Origin: Apostichopus parvimensis
Taxonomy: Eukaryota; Echinodermata; Holothuroidea; Aspidochirotida; Stichopodidae
DNA: 29,348 nucleotides
Reading direction: 5' to 3'
NCBI GenBank assembly: GCA_000934455.1
Contig: KN882303.1
Coordinates: 232,497-261,844 of the forward strand
Position 1 is the stretch's first letter. Every line of letters starts with the position of its first letter. The translations under genes and the position numbers were made by a program. Below the pieces are notes generated by a model. It saw nothing but the letters and a program-made list of their open reading frames with translations, was not told where the DNA came from and searched no databases. Shown one piece after another: positions 1 through 10,937 of this stretch.

Positions 1-300
1 TGGAGATATTGTTTACAAACTTCTCACAGTTTGACCTCTGGTGACCTTAAATGACCTTTGAACTCCACCATATGGTTCTTCTTAATATAGGACACCTAAA
101 ATACCAAGTTTGATATTCACCAAAGTTTCCCATCTGGAGATATTGTGTTTACAATTTTTTCAGGGTTTGACCTCTGGTGACCTGAAATGACCTTTGAAAT
201 CCACCAATAGCAATATGGATCTTCTATTCAATATGGGGTATCTAGCATCAAGTATGAGATTCATCAAAGTTACCCTTCTTGAGAAATGATGATTACTGTA
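1..300. repeat. TGACCT-rich dispersed repeat, two units of about 136 bp
   Basis: Two similar units lie in tandem. Each holds three TGACCT hexamers separated by exactly four bases (32-37, 42-47, 52-57 and again 168-173, 178-183, 188-193). After these come a 'ccacca...tggttctt' block, an 'accaagt...gatattcacc' block and 'ctggagatattg...ttacaa'. Related units recur at 2970-3480 and 9735-10320, so this is a dispersed family. A short 'cacacgcc...gactgcaaagg' segment at 342-370 may be its tail. No coding content is seen. Confidence 0.75.
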
Positions 301-385
301 AGCAAGGCATCAGACAAACACGTCTATACACACATACACCCACACGCCATCATGACTGCAAAGGTTTCTCTTTTCATCGAAACCA

Positions 386-641
386 ATAATAATACCAAAT
401 TTATATAGCGCTATAACCAGTCAAGACGTGCTCTAAGTGGCTTTACAACAAGAACAAAATACTGACTGAAACGGACTTAAAAGGCTATCTGAAATTAATA
501 GAAGCCATCATTGGCTTATCAAAGCCGCACGCTGACCGAAGTTAGTCTCTTAGATTCATATTTTAATGTCCATCTTGGAGTGACTCGAACTCGGGACCTT
601 ATGATTGAAAGGCACCGGCGTTAACCACTGAGTTAACACTC
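386..641 (-). mobile_element. tRNA-derived SINE, family A head, with a GCGCTATATAAAT tail
   Basis: Read on the minus strand, the element opens with a tRNA-like head. It has a box A (TTAACTCAGTGGTTAACGCC) and a box B (GAGTTCGAGTCACTCC), which are pol III internal promoter elements. A body of about 80 bp follows and matches the copies at 14479 and 26886 (for example 'gaatctaagagact...cttcggtcagc' and 'aagccaatgatggcttct'). Past that point this copy diverges and ends in AGCGCTATATAAATTTGG plus a short TATTATT run. The SINE at 17648-17959 ends in a similar tail. No clear target-site duplication is seen, and the copy is old. Confidence 0.8.
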
Positions 642-1170
642 CTTTATGGTATGTAAAGACCAATATTTTGAATTGGATACAGCACTATATAACCCCAGGA
701 AGCCACTTAAGATGCTTAAGAATTGGAGTGATGTGGTCATACCGTTTAGCACTAGTGATCAGGTGGGCATGCTGTGTTTTGTACGCACCAAGTTTAAGGC
801 CTCGGTTTATTGAAAAATTTCTCTAACAATTTTCTGCATGAAATATGCTTTTCACACCTTGAAAAGACTAATGACTAATATACATTTGACTGTGATATTC
901 TGTGCAAAGGAAGAGAAAAACGAGGTCAAACTTGACACTCCTTTAGTGAACTCCAGACAATTACCCCAGAAAAGAGATCAATTAATTTGCAATATTTGCA
1001 CTGCTATATATTTTGTCAAATTGCCAGTATAAGTTTTCTTTAATAGTCACTGCAGGTGGCCCTAAGTTGAGCATCTACAGTTTCTGCTAGTATTGGCTGG
1101 TTAATGATCATACTCTGACTTATTTCCAGACAATTCATGACGAAGGCACTGGGATGGTGGGGCTGCCTAC
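642..1170. other. No gene seen
   Basis: This stretch joins the SINE to the 158-bp array. The only open frame (64 codons at 838-1032) has no recognisable motif and no splice signals that convince. I see no RNA gene or clear repeat in it. Confidence 0.5.
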
Positions 1171-1174
1171 TGTT

Positions 1175-1715
1175 CATACATTAACCTGATTTTTCCTCTC
1201 AATCTACATGATCTAGCCAGTAGTGTTCACACATAAACTGGATAGTTTCTCTAAATCTACTAGACCTATAGTGTTCACACAGAACTAGCTATGGTTCCCA
1301 GGCTCACAATCTACAAGACCTACAGTAGTGTTCACACATGAACCTGCTTGTTCCTCTCAATCTACACGATCTAGCCAGTAGAGTTCACACATAAACTGGA
1401 TAGTTTCTCTAAATCTACTAGACCTATAGTTTTCACACAGAACTAGCTATAGTTCCCAGGCTCACAATCTACAAGACCTACAGTAGTGTTCACACATGAA
1501 CCTGATTGTTCCTCTCAATCTACATGATCTAGCCTGTAGTGTTCACACATAAACTGAATAGTTTCTCTAAATCTACGAGACCTATAGTGTTCACACAGAA
1601 CTAGCTATAGTTCCCAGGCTCACAATCTACAAGACCTAGTGTTCACACATGAACCTGATTGTTCCTCTCAATCTACATGATCTATCCTGTTCACACATAA
1701 GTGGATAGTTCCTAC
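1175..1715. repeat. 158-bp higher-order tandem repeat (about 3.4 units)
   Basis: The anchor 'gttcacacataaact' starts at 1225, 1383 and 1541, which gives a period of 158 bp; a decayed fourth copy follows near 1689. Each 158-bp unit is itself three diverged subunits of about 50 bp. All begin 'gttcacaca', and they continue as '-taaactgga', '-gaactagct' or '-tgaacctg', each followed by 'atctac..ga(c/t)cta'. The 158-bp copies resemble one another more than the subunits inside one copy do, so triplication came first and higher-order amplification later. Confidence 0.9.
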
Positions 1716-1973
1716 GCTCTTAATCAGTCTCTTCTCAATAATGTGATATATACAGTGCTGGTAAATGGATATCCCATTGGTAGACTATGTGACAATTTCT
1801 ACTTTAAAGAGAACATGATTCTACTCTGTTAGTATGATGCCAGCATTACAATCTTGTTCCTATATATGTCTGGCGGAATACAAATATTTTCACTATAGAT
1901 ACAACCTTCCTCTACCTTTTTAAATTCTGACGAAGATCAACAATATTTTTGGCTCAAGTACCATGATGGCATG

Positions 1974-2004
<31 letters not shown>

Positions 2005-2969
2005 GACTTATAATGCCCACACACCACTCAAAGAATGTTCATGGTGCAAATTGACAAATAGAAATGATACAAATAATACAAAATAATACAAAACAATGAC
2101 AGAAGAAAAACATGATATATAAACTGTAGGTTGTTGCCAGATGAATTCATAAAATGTCCCAAACTTGAAAGAAAAAAATTGCTTGTATTTCCATTAAACA
2201 ATATACATATATTAGGACGTAACATTTTAAACCTAGATATCTGCAGAAAAATTCCCACCAATTCTGTTTTGCAAACGTTTCTGCATTTTCAGTATCAGTT
2301 ATTTCATTGTTTTCCGCGGTGCGATTGTGGAAGACATTTAACAAATTAGATGAATTAGCTATCTTTCTGTCAAATTTCTACTTTGATTCACACTGTCATA
2401 TTTGAGTGTAAACAATGGTTAATTGATGCATCTCGACAAAAAATACAGCTGCCAAAAACAAAAGACACATCTTTGATAGCGTGTTTAGATTGCAGAAATA
2501 TAGCTGATCAGCATTATCAAGGCATTTGGTTTATATATTATTGAAAGTATTCTTTGAAATTTATGTCGCCATTTTGTAGTACTCTATGGTCTAACTTCGA
2601 CGGTACAATTGATGAACAGACTGTTTTTTATTTATTTGAGGTGGTTTTTTGTAAAGTGCTTTTGAAGCCGTCGCATATTGCAGTATACAAGTTGCTTGTT
2701 ACTATATATAATTATTATTATTATCATTACCATTACCTGTACCATTATTATTATTGTTATTTTATTATATGCCAGGTGTAATTCGAGTTCTTCCAAGCGT
2801 CACTTTTGGATATTGTTACCCTCTTAACAAGGTTTCTAAGACCTCTATTTGTCCTCATATTACAAAATTTTTAATTTGTTTTGAGGTGGATCATCCATGT
2901 ACTTTGTACACACAATGCGTCAATAAAGTCTGGGATAACCTTTTAAATTATCATACAAGTCTTTTCAAC
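1716..2969. other. Gene-free AT-rich DNA with two trinucleotide microsatellites
   Basis: The stretch includes an (AAT)n run at about 1973-2002 and an imperfect ATT/ATC run at about 2709-2765. Short open frames on both strands overlap one another, are rich in Phe, Leu, Ile and Cys as expected of translated AT-rich DNA, and show no motif. I see no supported gene. Confidence 0.5.
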
Positions 2970-3480
2970 TTTAACTGACTTTTGAACTCTACATGGTTCT
3001 TAATTATGCTCTACAAGATGTGTAATCTATACATAGCAAGTCTGAAGTTCACCAAACCTTTTACTATGCAAATCTAGAGCATGTTTTTAACATTTTCAGA
3101 GTTTTTACTTATAATGTTGACCCCAAATGGCCTTCACAAAAACAATGGAGTTCTAATACTGTACAAGGTGGATATAACTACCAAACATCAAGTTCATGAG
3201 AACTCAAAAGTTCCAGTTATATAGTATTTACAAAGGTTTTTAGAGTTTGAGTAATGTTGACCTCAAAAGATGTTGTATCGCTTTGAGGTAGATCTATATT
3301 CCAAGTATGAAGTTTATCCAAGTGAATTATCATCGAAATCATGTACTTTTTATTGGACTCACGTTGACCTCAAGTGACCTTTGGCCTCTCTGCAAATCAA
3401 TAGGGTTACGCAATCATTAAAAAGGACCCACAAAGTTTGGATCGAGTTCAACCCTCCTTTATTTTTTTAGTGTCATTAAT
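2970..3480. repeat. Diverged TGACCT-type repeat units
   Basis: This is a decayed version of the repeat at 1-300. Recognisable blocks are 'gaccccaaatggcctt', 'ccaaacatcaagttcatgag', 'tgttgacctcaaaagatg' and, at 3364-3390, 'gttgacctcaagtgaccttt', where two TGACCT hexamers are again four bases apart. The units are too diverged to give an exact period by eye. Confidence 0.6.
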
Positions 3481-4870
3481 ACTTTAACACATGTGGCAAA
3501 CTTCGGGCATACAGACATGTATGTAAATTATGCAACCACACCCTCACACGTCCTGCTGTCAATACCACCTACACATTGAATTCTTTGAATTCATTGAATA
3601 CGTCAACAGTAATAAAATTAAGGAATTCAGAAATGAAAGCCGTTCCTATAAGTGACATATGATTTGTTTACCTTATACAAGAACACAGAAGATTTTGCTG
3701 ACTCTGATTCTGTTGACCTTGCCCCAGTGGCAGGTCTAAGATTACAAGAATACCTTTTCTTCACATGTCATAATAACCTCAATGTATATGGCGGTATCAA
3801 AACAAACGTTTTTGTCCGACTTTGTTCATTTTCACAGCATCGTGTCCATTTATAATCGACCTCGAAACTAGTAAACACAGCCTTACAAGTAAACAGAATG
3901 CACAATAACTGTAAAAAAAAAAAAAAAAATAAAACTATTGTTAAACCAGGCTGCTATCTCACCTTGAACTTCATAAACTATAAACAGTCGCAATCAATTT
4001 GAAAAGCAAAAGTACAATCTGAGTTTGATTTCCGTTGGACAGAAACGAAGGATATATACGAATAATACTGCAATTATGACCATCGTGTCTCTCCAGCTGT
4101 CCGTATTTCCAACAAATCTGTCCACACCTCCTTCCCTCTTCTCTCTCCCCCTTTTCATATTCTCTGCATGAGCATGGTTCCTGGAGACCTAAAACAACTA
4201 TAATATCCATTTTTGGGGGGTTAAACAGATTATGTTCCCTGTTTAATATCAATTTTCTTCAGGTTCATGTTAACACTTCCACAAATTGATGATAATCCAT
4301 GGATCTAATTGAGCAGTAACTAACTACATAATGCAACCATTGTCAGCCCTTAACTAGAAGCTGGTCAAACTATATAAACAAACAGAAAAAAGAAGTTGTA
4401 CATTCCATTTCAGAATTTGTTTTTTTCCCATGATATATTTTAACTTTTACATCATTCACGAACCTCAGAAATTCATGATCTTAAATTTCATCATAGCCAA
4501 AGTGAATTAGTCAGGTCACACATCTGGGTCCTATGTTTGTCAAATTCTACAATACCGCCCTCATTACCTTTCAGGAAACATTTCGTAAACTGCAGTTTTG
4601 ATTTTTCACTATTTGGAAGACCATTCTGATGGGAAAACTGTGGATTTCTCCTGAATAGAAAAGCCAGGTCTGGTACTCATAGATGTTTAAGGTTTCATTT
4701 CTTCTAGATAATTATATGCCACACCACGTTAACATCAGCTCGACCACAGCACAGTTTGCCATTCGATGGTGGTATGTATAGCAACACCAGACTATAGTGA
4801 CATTCTCTGGATCATCGCACAAAAATAACCTGTGGCCATTCAAGCATGGGTGTATCAATGGACTCCAGTC
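3481..4870. other. No supported gene; poly-A tract
   Basis: An A-run lies at about 3914-3930. A minus-strand open frame at 3971-4252 is open in more than one frame and follows a possible acceptor (TTGTTTTAG). It has no recognisable domain and no good downstream donor, so I do not call it. Nothing else stands out. Confidence 0.45.
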
Positions 4871-4879
4871 AAGGAGCAC

Positions 4880-5615
4880 ACGGATGGAGGCTGGACATGG
4901 GACAGAGGGCATGGGGGCTGGACATGGCGAAAGGGCATGGGGATGGGGGCTGGACATTGGACAGAGGGCATGGGGCTGAACATGGGAAAAGGGCATGGGG
5001 ATAGCTAGGGTGGACATGGGACAGAGGGCATGGGGGCTGGACATGGCGAAAAGGCATGGGGATGGGGGTGGACATGGGACAGAGGGCATGGGGGCTGGAC
5101 ATGGGGAAAGGGCGATGGGGATGAGGCATGGGGGCTGGACATGGTAATCAAGGGCTTGGGGATGGGGGCTGGACAAGGGATAGAGGGTATAGGGATGGTG
5201 GCTGGACATGGGAAAAGGGCATGGGGATGGGGTATGGGGGCTGGACATGGTAATCCAAGGGCTTGGGGATGGGGCTGGACATGAGGTAAAGGGCATGGGG
5301 ATGGGGGCTGGATATGGGGATGGTGGCTGGACATGGGGTAAAGGGCATGGGGATGAGGGATGGACAAGGGATAGAGGGCATAGGCATGGGGCTGGACATG
5401 GGACAGAGGGCATGGGGGCTGGACATGGGGAAAGGGCATTGGGATGGGGGCTGGACATGGTAATCAAGGGCTTGGGGATGGGGGATGGACATGGGGGCCG
5501 GACATGAGGTAAAGGGCATGGTGATGGGGTCTGGCCATGGGGTAAAGGGCATGGGGATTGGAGTGGACATGGGATAAAGGGCATGGGGATGGACATGGGA
5601 TAAAGGGCATAGGGG
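4880..5615. repeat. G-rich minisatellite
   Basis: About 730 bp is built from variants of 'gggcatggggatggggg' + 'ctggacatgg', with a variable period of about 24-34 bp. Blocks of units (for example 'gacagagggcatgggggctg' and 'ggtaatcaagggcttgggg') recur in a fixed order, so longer segments have been duplicated. The plus strand is strongly G-rich with many runs of three to five G. Long open frames exist on both strands and in several frames only because the repeat lacks stop trinucleotides. They give Pro/Cys/Ser/His-rich repeat peptides and are not taken as genes. Confidence 0.95.
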
Positions 5616-5754
5616 GAGAGGCAAACTAAAGGGCCACTATGGGCCAGGGTACATGTGTTTTTAATGCCTACTTAACAGTTTGAAAATACCTTGTATTGAC
5701 AGAAATGTTCCCTTTATTGTTAGCCCAGCAATGTACATGTTTATAGCATCTGCA

Positions 5755-5990
5755 ACTTTGGTAAACATAACTGGTAATATATAGTTATATATATATATAG
5801 TAATATATAAACAGTAATATATTCATAGTAATGAAATACAGTAATATATTTACAGTAATTTATAGTAGTATATATAGTTATATATTTACAGTAATTTATA
5901 TAGTAATATATATATATACTGTAATATAGTACTACAAATATATAGTATTAAATACATGCAGTAATATATAGTAATGTAGTATACAGCACT
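5755..5990. repeat. AT-rich low-complexity tract (atagtaatata type)
   Basis: The tract is made of degenerate 'cagtaatatata', 'tatatagta' and 'atttacagtaat' units. It reads as a decayed simple repeat that follows the G-rich minisatellite after about 140 bp. It has no coding capacity. Confidence 0.8.
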
Positions 5991-6412
5991 TTCATACAAC
6001 CTTAGAACATATCAGCATACTTACAACCTGACTATTGTTAACTTTATATGTACAGTTGGCAAAGATACTCTATGTTAAAGGTCCTCTACATGCATGCATG
6101 CTCAAGTACAGTGTATTCCAGTTGACTGCATGAGTTAGTAGGATAATTCATAATTCCATACAGTTTGACTGATACACCATAAAACTGACAACTTTGGATA
6201 ATTTTTTTCATAAATAACATCTGCCTTAACTGTGAATTTATTTAAGCAAAAGTTTGTTTTCAGATATGAGTTTATAATTGACTTGAATACATCATTCAGA
6301 AATTGAACTCATGCATACATAGATGCCGGTAACAATACAAGATTTTCCAAGTTTTTTAAGGCAAAAGATCATACAGAAAGGGATGGGGAACAGGACTGGG
6401 TATATCTGTACT
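5991..6412. other. No gene seen
   Basis: Unique-looking AT-rich DNA up to the MITE boundary. No open frame, RNA gene or tandem repeat is supported. Confidence 0.5.
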
Positions 6413-6804
6413 CATTGGCGGAGCGTCCATACAGTCAGAGGGGGCAGATGCCCCCCTGATGGACTCAAATGGACTGCTGGCGCCGTTTTAAGCTTTTTAC
6501 CACTTTTACTTATTCGCGATTATTGACTTTTTTATTGCGCTCTAAAAAACTTATTGACATTTGTCACATTTTGTTGGTGTAATTTTCTGACAAAATGGCG
6601 ATGACACCTATTTATTCTTCGTTTATCTGCAAATTAGCAAGGCCCAGAAAGGGTCATTTCCGGCGATCTAGGGAGTATCTTTACTCAAAAAAATTCTGTA
6701 CGCTCCGCGCAAACCTGTGGTGGCACTCTGCTTAGATAGTGTCGAAAGGGCCCCTACAGACCATTCTCGCCCCCCCCCGACCAATACCCCTAGCTCCGCC
6801 ACTG
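6413..6804 (+). mobile_element. hAT-like MITE, family A (CAGTGGCGGAGC ends), copy 1
   Basis: The 392-bp element starts CATTGGCGGAGCGTCC and ends with the inverse of CAGTGGCGGAGCTAGGGG. The flanking octamers are TCTGTACT (6405-6412) and CATGTACT (6805-6812), which agree at six of eight positions, consistent with an aged 8-bp target duplication. The inside matches copies at 13802, 18317 and 27669: subterminal G/C tracts, 'ggactcaaatggactgctgg', 'gcgattattgactttttta', and 'ctgtacgctccg'. It has no transposase, so it must have moved by a transposase supplied elsewhere. hAT membership is inferred from the 8-bp duplications and the CAG..CTG ends. Confidence 0.9.
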
Positions 6805-7096
6805 CATGTACTTAGGCTTAGGGAATTAGAGGAGTGATGGGTAGCAGGTTTCCACCATCAGAAATAATTCATACAATATACAAGTCTCCAAATATCTAAT
6901 TGGGTTGCTACATACATCATTGTATACATAATGCCCTATCATATGGTGATGTGAAGCATGAATAATAAATTTACAATATTTCCTAATATGTTTTGCAAAT
7001 GGTTTGCAAATTATTAGCGGTCTGGTTGTCAGATCGTACGAGATAAGACCAAATTCTCTGTTCGGACAACAATTCCCATTACGAATATTAAAATAC

Positions 7097-7161
7097 CTCC
7101 GATTATTAGGGTAAATAATAAATTGGTATCCCCACCAAATTCCATCATCACTTTGGAGATT
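7097..7161 (-). CDS. Possible short internal exon (GIWWGYQFIIYP)
   Basis: A 65-bp minus-strand segment is preceded by a strong acceptor (CTTGTTTTATTTTCAG, polypyrimidine then CAG) and followed by AG|GTATTT as a fair donor. In phase 0 it reads 21 residues, N-L-Q-S-D-D-G-I-W-W-G-Y-Q-F and on to P-N-N-R. The W-G-Y-x-F core recalls the WGY[KR]F segment of beta-sandwich modules in some very large ubiquitin-ligase-type proteins, but one short exon cannot establish that. The entry phase would suit the GT donor at the end of the exon at 11524-12687, also on the minus strand, but repeats lie between and no joining is proved. It could be a chance open segment. Confidence 0.25.
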
Positions 7162-8614
7162 CTGAAAATAAAACAAGGGTTTAGTGATAGGTCTTTTCCA
7201 GCCACACAGACGGAAGTTTTATAGGCACGCTTTTACTTTTACTGGCTACAGTTCTTCTTTCTTTTTCACATTTTTTCTTAGATACATGTGCCGGGATTCT
7301 ACTCTATCTCGTCTGGATTCGACTCTACCTTGCCAGCCTGCAGAACAATCAATTTCCCTTCGGTCCACCCAATGGACTTGTATTTATTTTACATTCTGTG
7401 CTTTTATATGGTATAAGGATTTGTTTGTGTTGTGTGTGTGTGTGTGAATGCAAAGTTGGCACCGGTGAGCAACCAAACTGTAAGTCAAATCATTCCTTTA
7501 TTTTTCATTAAACTGGACCCCGCATTATCAATCCCCTCCTACCCATGTACGAATAACCTTTTCAATATTCGTATTCATATTTCATATATTGGACTCTTCA
7601 GTTATATATATGAGTCTATACTGTTAAATCTATTGTTTCAATACAATTCTCTCTATAGTATATATACTTAGCCAGCTACACACTGTTTCTTTGTGTCATT
7701 TTTGAAGTGTTCATCTGTCTTCAAGTTCACACTGATGGGACATTAGTAATTATACCTTTAGTCAACCCAAAGGGTGTAACATCCCTTACACATGCACAAC
7801 CAAATTTGCTGTTCAGACAACCATACAGCAAGGCCTGCAGGTTGTCAGAGGGACAACCAGAAATAATCCTTAAAAGATCTGCCCAGTCTACGAGGAGCAC
7901 ATGGTATAAATAGAATTATCTAATACGTTTTAACTTTGCCTATATCAAATGACATTATAAATGCTCTATTAAATGTTATAGAATGGGGGTGGTGGGGGGG
8001 GGGGTTGGTGTTCAGAAGAGTTGGTTTTTCACCATGCAGTGCAACCTCCAAAAAATTAAAAACCTCTACCGCATCACATGCATCTAGGAGGGCGGGGGGG
8101 GGGGAAGGGCACATTTTGAGATGGGTAATTAAGTAGCAGCGAATTATAATGAGTTGGAGAGCTATTTTGATAAGACATTTTTATGCTAAAAGGACGGGCT
8201 TACATCGACTTTAACAATTTATATTAAATGTGTGAATCTCAATCACCATTTTGTAAACCAATGCAATGAATTCTGATCTTGCCAGCTGACATTTATTATT
8301 TCCCACAAAAAGCTGCACAATTGAAAGGATTTCAAGTGTGAAACTGTTGAAAAGTTGAGTGTCTCCAACCCTAAAGGATGAATTGAAAATTAATATCTAG
8401 TGTACATACATCATCTTTCATAATACATCCTCTATTAAAATTTATATCTATACTGTACAAGCGCTGTGAAATGCTATAGTATAGGATTGTTATTTTATAA
8501 ATGGATGTAATGATGGATTATACCATTAACAGTGTATTCAATGACAGCAAAAAAAAATATATATAATAACCAGGATGTTGCGGTTGTCTATCTAGGACCA
8601 CATTGTGAATACAT
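7162..8614. other. No gene seen; G-tracts and short GT run
   Basis: A GT run lies at about 7424-7446 and G-tracts at about 7985-8002 and 8091-8103. Small open frames at 7184-7447 and 7707-7913 have no recognisable motif. The two G-tracts bracket about 100 bp and may belong to an old MITE, but I could not find matching ends. Confidence 0.4.
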
Positions 8615-8725
8615 ACGTCAATTGTTGTAGGATATGGGAAGTTTAACAAAAGATATTGCACTTTTGACATCTTTTGACGTCAATTGTTGTAGGATATTGG
8701 AAGTTTAACAAAAGATATTGCAAAC
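8615..8725. repeat. Tandem duplication, 62-bp period
   Basis: The segment from 'acgtcaattgttgtagg' through 'ttaacaaaagatattgca' occurs at 8615-8660 and again at 8677-8722 with only one or two changes. The 16-bp linker of the first copy ends 'cttttgacatcttttg'. The small divergence points to a recent local duplication. Confidence 0.9.
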
Positions 8726-8870
8726 ATAGCGGCAAATTAATGCTTTGACAGAAACCTTTATAGTATTATGATTGATATGTTTTTAAATTGGTATAGTTTT
8801 ACCCCCGTATTGAACCCTTGAATGAGCGGCATTTTGTTTGACCTTTGTTTGAACTTATGTTATATGTAGG

Positions 8871-8943
8871 CAGGGACGTAGCTAAGGCCTGATGATTGGG
8901 GGGGTGAGACACCCCCCACACCCCCCCTCTAGCGACGTCCCTG
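8871..8943. mobile_element. Very short hAT-like MITE (73 bp), family C
   Basis: The left end is CAGGGACGTAGCTA and the inverse of the right end is CAGGGACGTCGCTA (13 of 14 matching). Perfect 8-bp direct repeats, TATGTAGG, flank it at 8863-8870 and 8944-8951. The interior is little more than a G7 tract facing C-tracts, so the whole unit could fold into one imperfect hairpin. Despite its size it has the full signature of a transposed unit. Confidence 0.9.
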
Positions 8944-9069
8944 TATGTAGGCCGACAGACATGATAGGCATAGTAATAAGTGAATATTTCCAACATCAAT
9001 GAATAAGTCTGATGTACTGTACACTTCATAATATTAAGCCACAATGTCCACCTGCAGTGCTACAAATTG

Positions 9070-9381
9070 CAGGCGCGAAGCCAAGGGGGGGGGGGCGAAG
9101 GGGGAAGCCGCCCCCCCTTGAGCACAATTTTTAATATTTTTTAATGTTTTTATGATATCGCTAGTAATTTCAAAAGAGAAAACGCTAAGATGCAACTTAC
9201 AAGGCCTGGGAAGTACCATTTTCCAGCAATCTGGGAGGCATTTTCAGCCAAAATTTTCTTGTACGCTTCGCGCCAACCATGGTGGAGCTACGCTTAGATA
9301 GTTTGCAATGCCGTATCTACAGCTCTGATAGTTTGCCTACGTTTTCCCGCCTTCCATCCCAAATTCCTGGCTACGCATCTG
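9070..9381 (+). mobile_element. hAT-like MITE, family D (CAGGCGCGAAGCCA ends), copy 1
   Basis: The 312-bp element begins CAGGCGCGAAGCCAAGGG and ends with the inverse of CAGATGCGTAGCCAGG. Flanking 8-bp repeats ACAAATTG at 9062-9069 and 9382-9389 are identical. G-rich and C-rich subterminal tracts lie within the first 50 bp. The interior matches 22685-22975. It resembles family A in layout and shares short stretches with it ('cgcttcgcgccaacc', 'cttagatagt'), so the two are probably distant relatives served by related transposases. Confidence 0.92.
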
Positions 9382-9734
9382 ACAAATTGGAGAGTCTGGA
9401 GATCATTAATTGCTGTAGTACTCAAATGGAAACAAGTATTACTGGAGTACGATCGGTACTCATACTGGATTGTCATTCAGTAATCGGACTAGCACACTAA
9501 AGGGCTTGTACTTGTACTCCATTTAAAGTGCTTGGTACTCACTAAGGAAGATTTCTTTATGAGTTCTAGTAACATAAACCAGAATGCAAAAATGCATTGT
9601 GGTTTTCGATGATGTAACATGAGCTGTTTTCTTCATGAATCTGACGTAATGTAAAGTGAGGGTGTACAGCATACTTGATATTAGTAATACAGTGAAAGGC
9701 AGTGACATGTGATGTGACAAACAATAAATTCACA

Positions 9735-10320
9735 ATGATACAGGCTGTCCTGAAATGACCATTGACCTCAACAACAGGCTTCTTGTACTAAATGTGATAC
9801 ATATCAACATACTAAATATGACATCTATCCTTGTTGAAATATTGTGTAAGACATGGTTTTCACAATCTGACACCTGGTGAACGACCATTGACACTAGGCT
9901 TCTTGTACTCAATGTGGTACAATTACATACCAAATATGTGATCTGTCCAAGCTTCCCTTGCGATTTTATGTTTAGGAAGGTGTGTAAGTGTAGAGAGACA
10001 GGTAAGAGGGAAGTGAAGTAAATGTGTGACATTTGTTGTCCCCAAATGACCTTTGAACTCCACCAAAATCAATAGGCTTCTTTTATTCCAAGTTATACAT
10101 GCACCTTGATACCAAGTATGAGATCTGCCCAAGCTTCCAATTTATTGAGATATCATGTTTACAAGGTTTTCAAAAGTTTACCCCTGGTGACCCCAAATGA
10201 CCTTTGACCTCCACAAAAAGTAATAGGCTTCTTGTACTAAATGTGGTACATCTAAACACTAAACATGACATTGGTCCAACCTTCTCTTCTTGAGATATCA
10301 TGTTTTCAAGCTAGGCATCA
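9735..10320. repeat. TGACCT-rich tandem repeat, about four units
   Basis: Four units of roughly 120-150 bp share 'aaatgacc(t/a)ttga', 'aggcttcttgtacta', 'aaatgtggtaca' and 'tctgtccaagcttcc'. The last two are the best kept: 'ccaaatgacctttgaac' near 10045 and 'ccaaatgacctttgacc' near 10193 give a 150-bp period. At 10199-10211 TGACCT-T-TGACCT forms a one-base-spaced direct repeat. The family is the same as at 1-300. Confidence 0.8.
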
Positions 10321-10865
10321 CAACTTTTCTCATGTATATATCTCTAGATAGACACCAGTAAGTAATACTATTTAGTCTAACACTCTTATGTACACGTCAG
10401 GAAGTTACTTGCCATATACTGACACCTTGTCATACCAATATCAGAAAATCTCTGATAATATGATTTTGAGACAATTCTGAAATTGCCTTAACTTGAACAA
10501 GATCTGAGCAATTTCATCACGTTCAACTGTGATCATCAGGAAGCAGAACAAGCATCAGGTTGTTTGTATATTGAAAAAAATTATGACAGCTCTATAGTGC
10601 AAAAAATGGTATACTCAGATGAGACAATACTTGTACTTGGTACTCGGATTCTAAATTACTGCACTTGGACCCTGGTGATCAGATTCTAAAAACGCAGTAC
10701 TCAGACACTGGGACTTAATTAATACTTTGGATTCAAGTAGGCCTACTCGGAAGTTTGCACAGTGGTAGTAATGCTTATAGAGCTAACCAATCGTTAGGTC
10801 TGCTTCAGAACCTTTTATTAGAAATACCAGACCAACATGCTACTTCTTGTTTCTGATTTAGAGCT
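10321..10865. other. No gene; degenerate 'acttggtactcgg' motif
   Basis: Between 10618 and 10750 short related phrases recur ('tacttgtacttggtactcgg', 'cagtactcagacactggg'). Similar ones occur at 9410-9545. They look like a decayed interspersed or simple repeat. No gene is supported. Confidence 0.4.
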
Positions 10866-10906
10866 ATACATATCCACTTTATTATTATTATTATTGTTAT
10901 TATTAT
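10866..10906. repeat. ATT microsatellite
   Basis: An imperfect (ATT)n run with one G substitution. Confidence 0.9.
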
Positions 10907-10937
10907 CTGTACAGTGTAGCTATACTCTGTTTGACTG

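Noticed and set aside
1175-1715. CRISPR array
   Set aside because: The regular repeats have no unique spacers of constant length: the whole 158-bp unit repeats. The setting is also eukaryotic.
3971-4252. 93-codon minus-strand frame after a possible acceptor
   Set aside because: Two overlapping frames are open, neither has a known motif, and no good donor or family match supports either.
4712-5624. Long overlapping Pro/Cys/Ser/His-rich frames on minus (up to 294 codons) and Gly/Trp/His-rich frames on plus
   Set aside because: They follow the minisatellite in every frame and both strands. The peptide repeat simply mirrors the DNA repeat.
6826-7176. Whole 116-codon minus-strand frame as one gene
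   Set aside because: The first codons lie in the polypyrimidine tract of an acceptor, and the later part looks like translated AT-rich DNA. Only the 65-bp piece at 7097-7161 was kept as a weak exon candidate.
8799-9219. Small minus-strand frames over 8799-9219
   Set aside because: They are made of MITE ends and G/C tracts.
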